From the NCBI GenBank assembly GCA_922989275.2, contig OV277858.1, forward strand, positions 17,657,427 through 17,721,426: a stretch of 64,000 nt of DNA. The letters are read 5' to 3'. This document shows positions 56,171 through 64,000 of this stretch, one piece after another (the stretch's first letter is position 1; each line of letters opens with the position of its first letter). Under the pieces are notes generated by a model. That model was not told the origin of the DNA. It searched no databases and saw nothing but the letters and a program-made list of their open reading frames with translations. This DNA is from Gari tellinella (Eukaryota; Mollusca; Bivalvia; Cardiida; Psammobiidae). Made by a program: the position numbers and the translations under genes.

Positions 56171-56809
56171 TTTGGTTAAAAGGTATTCATGCAGATCAGG
56201 TTCCAAGATGTACGGGTTAGGTTACTACATCGGTAACAAAACCGATATATGAGTTAAAATTCAAAATATTAGTAGTATACTAATAATTAAATCTAGTGTA
56301 TTCCGTTTGCAGATATATAAAACCGGCAATAGTGTCACAGTCCGTCCTAAAACGCATGTATGTAGTTCACTACTTTGTAAGACTCGAGCTTGCCAATGAC
56401 ATGTTCGACAGTCACTCGGTATGATTTAAAAAAAAGCCTTATGATTGTGTACACTGTTGCAAAATGCCTTATTTGCTTTCTAGTGAATTATGTAGAGATG
56501 TAAGCAGTCAGACACGGATGCCTTTTCCGATATAACTTGTTATTTATAATAATATGGAATGAATGGCGTGCTAATGGCGACAGCCCTCATGATGTTTTTG
56601 TCGTGGCTCTATGATACAATAAAGCAGTGAACTTTTTTTTCATGTGTTCGTAAACTATTAGAATGCTGGGTTATTTATTTTACCTGAGATAAAATTTCGT
56701 ATGTTACTATTTAAAAATATTAGTTTTCGCATTTCAATCGGAGCTATTTGACCTATTTTGTGATGCAGTGCCGTACAACCCAGCATATCAATCATTCTTT
56801 TCAAACCAA
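56171..56809. other. Stretch with no recognised gene
   Basis: No gene or defined repeat was recognised. Confidence 0.35.
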
Positions 56810-57028
56810 GTGTCAAACAGTGTTTAAAGTTTCAAATTACTCTCAATGGATAAAATGGTGGCTTATTCGCTCATTTCTGTGGGAGGAAACCGAAGTGCCC
56901 TTATAAAACCCACGTGTTTTGACCGGCGACCAATGTACCCTCTCAGATACAGCCCCTTTGCGGGATCGAACTCGAGACTGCATTGTTGAGAAGCGGGTGC
57001 GCTATTACTGCGCTATCCGAACACCCTG
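56810..57028 (-). repeat. tRNA-derived SINE
   Basis: The head on the minus strand has an A box GGATAGCGCAGTAATAGCGC (complement of 56999-57018) and a B box GAGTTCGATCCC (complement of 56962-56973) at normal spacing. The body continues through CGGTTTCCTCCCAC (complement of 56879-56892) towards 56810. This body phrase is common in mollusc SINEs in my experience. The 3' end is not sharply defined. Confidence 0.7.
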
Positions 57029-58092
57029 CGGTGTCTGTTCAAGATCCAAACTGTTTTTCAATGTTATCATAGTTTTCCCCTAGCATACTAACAGTAGTTT
57101 CAAGGGAAAACATCAAATGTATCCATGTTTTATTGGCGCATGATCCGCTCATGTTATAAAGGTTTAAATTTAATACCTCATTATACGGTTTGAGAGGACC
57201 CCCATATTTAGTTCACCACATGTTGTCCGAGAATCGCGGTCAGCTACAGTGAAAAGTGTTTTATATGACGGTTTAGATCCGGACTAACTCCATGGTTGCG
57301 CTGAATGTCATTAAATTGTTTATCAATAAAGAACTGATGTTGAATGACATTTACATTTGAAAATGCTGTCCACTACTGTTAATCGAGTAGTCTCTAAGTT
57401 CGGTTTTATCTATGTTAAAAGATTTGACCGAGTTACTAACATCTGAACATCATTGTTATGTGGTCTTTTACGCATATGTTGGTGGTATATAAATTGAGAC
57501 CTCTCGGTCTGCACGCAAAATGACATACACCGCATACACAGATAATTTGAGGCCTCTTGGTCTGCACCGTTTGCATAACACTATTCATAGATTTACCGAA
57601 ACGCAAAATGACAGACACCGCATAGACAGATCAGAGAACCCATTGATGGATCCTCTGGTCTGTGTCTCCAGTGTCTGCAAGAAAATCACTGATACTATTC
57701 ATAGTATCACTGTTTTTATGTTTGTGTTTGTTTTGTGCACATCATGTTCACTCAGTTATGGAGCTCTTGTGTTGGACGACCACATTCTTGGGGGCGCATA
57801 TCGGATATCTAGTGATCAGAACGATGCTTAGCGTAAAAACTGGCTCTCTCTTTTGTCTGGCCCTGTATCTGGCTGCTACATATCGCTGTATTTTGATCAA
57901 CCAAAGGGTCTCCTAAGCGGTGGCCGCCCAATACATGATTGATCTACTTGTTCCACGTCACTATTCCTTTTATTTTATTACATATACCTAGTTTATGTAT
58001 GTCAAACACGTCGTATATACATAATAGCCATTTTATATTCCTGGTTTGCTCACCGTTTATATCGCGTGTTGGTAAATAATTTCATTGAATAG
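57029..58092. other. Stretch with no recognised gene
   Basis: Two overlapping open frames at 57520-57916 share the DNA in different phases and show no known domain. A near-repeat, CTCGGTCTGCACGCAAAATG against CTTGGTCTGCACCG with GCAAAATGACA, occurs at 57505-57615. Confidence 0.35.
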
Positions 58093-58325
58093 TAAAGGGA
58101 GGTAATTGAATAACACATATCTATAGCAGTAAACCGCATGCATGTGAGTTAACTAATTACATTTCATTTCCTTCTGGGATTAAAATTTTAAATTTGTTAC
58201 ACTTTGCGACTGGTTTTCAATGCATCGTATACTATCATTTATATTATGACTGTTCCACCATTGACATAACTACATGTATACTTGTATAAAGCGAATGTGT
58301 ACTGATAGGCCGCTGGCTTTTGTAC

Positions 58326-61870
<3,545 letters not shown>

Positions 61871-62924
61871 TTTATTGGCGCAATATTAGATTGACTCGGG
61901 TATCTATAATCAGTTACCATTCATTTCCGTTTATTCACACGTGATTGTTTATGTCAGGCAAAGATTATAGGGACAGTTAAAATTCAAATTTTTGTAAAGG
62001 ACTGTTCAGTGTTATCAATCACTGTCAAATGTATATTGGTCTAACGGTCAATTAGACTGTGTTATCTATACTGATGGGTTTCGCTGGGCATTAATTTGCA
62101 GTGTCCCTTGTATAAAGAGTTTTTCTTCCAACACGTCAGTGTCGTCTGTTAAACACAACGTCTGCTAACACTCTCAAATTGTTTTTTTCCATATTTGAAG
62201 AAACATAATCATTATGTCCAATTACTTAGATTCTGAACATGCTACACACTTTATAGTAAACACGTGGTTAAGCCTGGTTTGAATCCAAAAACGTTCATTT
62301 GTTTGACAAGTCTAAATTGTTTGATTAACTGCTGTAATTAAAGAGGGTATTAGGACTTAACAACTGTCCTGCGAACAAAATGCTAATGATTGCAAAAACT
62401 CATAGATACATTCACATTAAAGTATTGCCTAATCAAATTCACGAAAAGGAGTCTAATCACAACTTATTCAATGAGCTTGGTGAGTATTACGTTAATAATA
62501 GCAAATTCTATTGAAATGATGATGATTCACTAATATAACTGAAGTCTAGCTGATATATAGATACATTAAATTAGTCGAATTTTTAGAATAAATAATAAAA
62601 ACATGATAAAAAATAGATACTACCATAAAAAAGATAAAAACACACACGGAAATATTATGATGGAAATTATGTTAAAAAAACAAAACCACATGCATTGTTT
62701 GCAACATCGAGCCATTCTCTTCATATTTTTAGAAGCAGCAATCTTGACCAAATTTATGTTCACCACTTGTTTTGCTTTAGATAATATTTTATTAAAATAA
62801 TGTTGATATAACGATAAACTATAATATTAACAAAGGACAACTAGTTTATCCAATGCTTCAAACCAAAGTTGTTGGACGCAATACAACGTATGTAAATAAG
62901 AAATTACATTTAAATTTTAACAGC

Positions 62925-63030
62925 GATGACGTCACGACGTCGTGTTAATGCATAGTAATATCCCCTTTTTATAATGACGTCATGATGTCGCATATATAGC
63001 AACTTTCCAAACCTGATGAGCAATATGAAA
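62925..63030 (+). promoter_or_regulatory. Promoter-like block, copy B
   Basis: TGACGTCACGACGTCGTG, TAATGACGTCATGATGTCG, ATATATAGCAACTTTCC and CTGATGAGCAATATGAAATC in the same order as at 25880-25990. The ribozyme-like stem II (GC-AAT-GC) is broken here (GC-AAT-AT). Confidence 0.35.
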
Positions 63031-63254
63031 TCGGTTGTATTTTATGTTTATCTAATAATAAAATATATTAAATCAGGCATGTAAGTCAATCATATATGTA
63101 TTCATATATACATATATCCTTACAATCTTGCTTGCAGAATTTGTACATTAGTATCAAACACTACAACCATATAAATACGTCTATAATAATTATATCAAGT
63201 ACATTGAGGAACTATCCGAAAACTGTCATATCACGAGACATATTAAAAGCAAAG

Positions 63255-64000
63255 CAGTTAATCAGAGATGGTACGGTCAGTAGCAATCAATAATTAATTA
63301 GAAATTAATTATTAATAACCACTGGGGGTTAAACCTGGGTTTAGGGGCGCCCAACCTCACTCTCACCTGCTATGTTCACCTATAAATACGAACAGTGTAC
63401 ATAAAATCAAACCCTGTTCCACAACCTTACAATAAAAAAGACCGCCAACAGAATAAGTAAATACATGTTAAACATCTAACAAAAAATTATATGACAAGAA
63501 AATTATTAGTAACACGATAAAGAATTAAACATTCAAGCCCGTGCTAAAAATAGCCTACTATGGCAACGGTCAAATTGTACTCAAGCGACGAATCCGTAGT
63601 CACGAGTAACTGTAAGACATGGATGAGTTCAATGTTGACAGAGAGGGAGAGAAAAAAACAAAGCACGAAACACCGACATTACTCTTCCGGTTAAGGACGG
63701 ATTTACATATACATCATCATGTAGTGCTAAGCCCTGTTTGTCGTCGCACAACCAAAGAAGAAAGCATAGTTATCAATTGTAGATTGATCGATAACCAAAC
63801 GTGAAGTGCGCAGCAATATAGTTGGATCATATTTTTTTAAGGAAATATCTAATAACTCTAGACATAAAGACACATTCCAAATAATTAATAATTACCTCAA
63901 AGATGAATGAATGTTTCAAAAATACCAAACTGATAAATAGCAAACGCAAACACTAAAGCTAAAATGAATTTTAATCAACACCAAAGTTCACCAATGCATG
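63255..64000 (-). mobile_element. 3' end of the Naiad-type PLE, copy B
   Basis: Minus strand: LLRTSRLVIDQSTIDNYAFF, FGCATTNRA and the same TAG as in copy A. Then the tail blocks with GTGCTTTG and ACTCGTGACTACGGATTCG, CACGGGCTTGAATG, CCTAAACCCAGGTTTAACC and CTGACCGTACC. The GT-rich end is absent, whereas copy A lacks the CCTAAACCC block. The window ends inside or just beyond the element. Confidence 0.5.

Noticed and set aside
56935..57028. Functional tRNA gene on the minus strand
   Set aside because: It is followed by a SINE body and its acceptor stem does not close.

Overview
The window looks like non-coding DNA from an invertebrate animal, most likely a bivalve mollusc. It is AT-rich and gene-poor, and it is crowded with decayed non-LTR retrotransposons, Penelope-like elements (PLEs), tRNA-derived SINEs, foldback elements, a 109-bp satellite and one huge tetranucleotide array. 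No bacterial-style operons are present, and no complete host gene can be read. The bivalve assignment is inference from repeat families, chiefly a Naiad-type PLE, mollusc-style SINEs and the hairpin repeats.

Layout. 0-3.5 kb: two SINEs, a dispersed PLE-tail repeat and AT-rich repeat DNA. 3.5-6.2 kb: a decayed PLE whose GIY-YIG endonuclease lies upstream of the reverse transcriptase (Naiad order), with an in-frame TGA at a possible selenocysteine site. 7.2-11.6 kb: about 40 units of a 109-bp satellite. 12.2-14.8 kb: a non-LTR retrotransposon cut by a 746-bp DNA element with a TCCGG target duplication; removing it restores the frame. 18.1-24.4 kb: further LINE and PLE fragments and a 26-bp-TIR element. 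24.5-27.1 kb and 58.1-64.0 kb: two copies of one duplicated module. In the first the TATC tract is about 17 bp; in the second it occupies about 3.5 kb, with about 3,085 bp of pure TATC. 28.4-36.2 kb: old repeats with hairpin modules and two candidate host exons. 36.4-39.3 kb: a tandemly doubled foldback element, transposase and LINE relics. 43.5-48.7 kb: an almost full-length CR1/L2-like LINE inserted into an older repeat (a second copy at 28.4-29.7 kb shows the empty site), itself interrupted by a PLE-tail dimer. 49.4-50.9 kb: two direct copies of a 0.7-kb TIR element packed with ATCGGT heptamers.

The pieces do not work together as a pathway. They record nested mobile-element insertions, truncation, inversion and repeat expansion. 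The points most worth following are the possible recoding site in the PLE, the 2A-like leader of the large LINE, the paralogous TATC expansion and the unexplained hairpin and foldback families. Possible host exons are 34877-35004 (-), 36198-36329 (+), 38007-38198 (-) and 23785-24000 (-); none could be assigned to a known gene.

All family assignments come from reading motifs by eye. No database search was possible.
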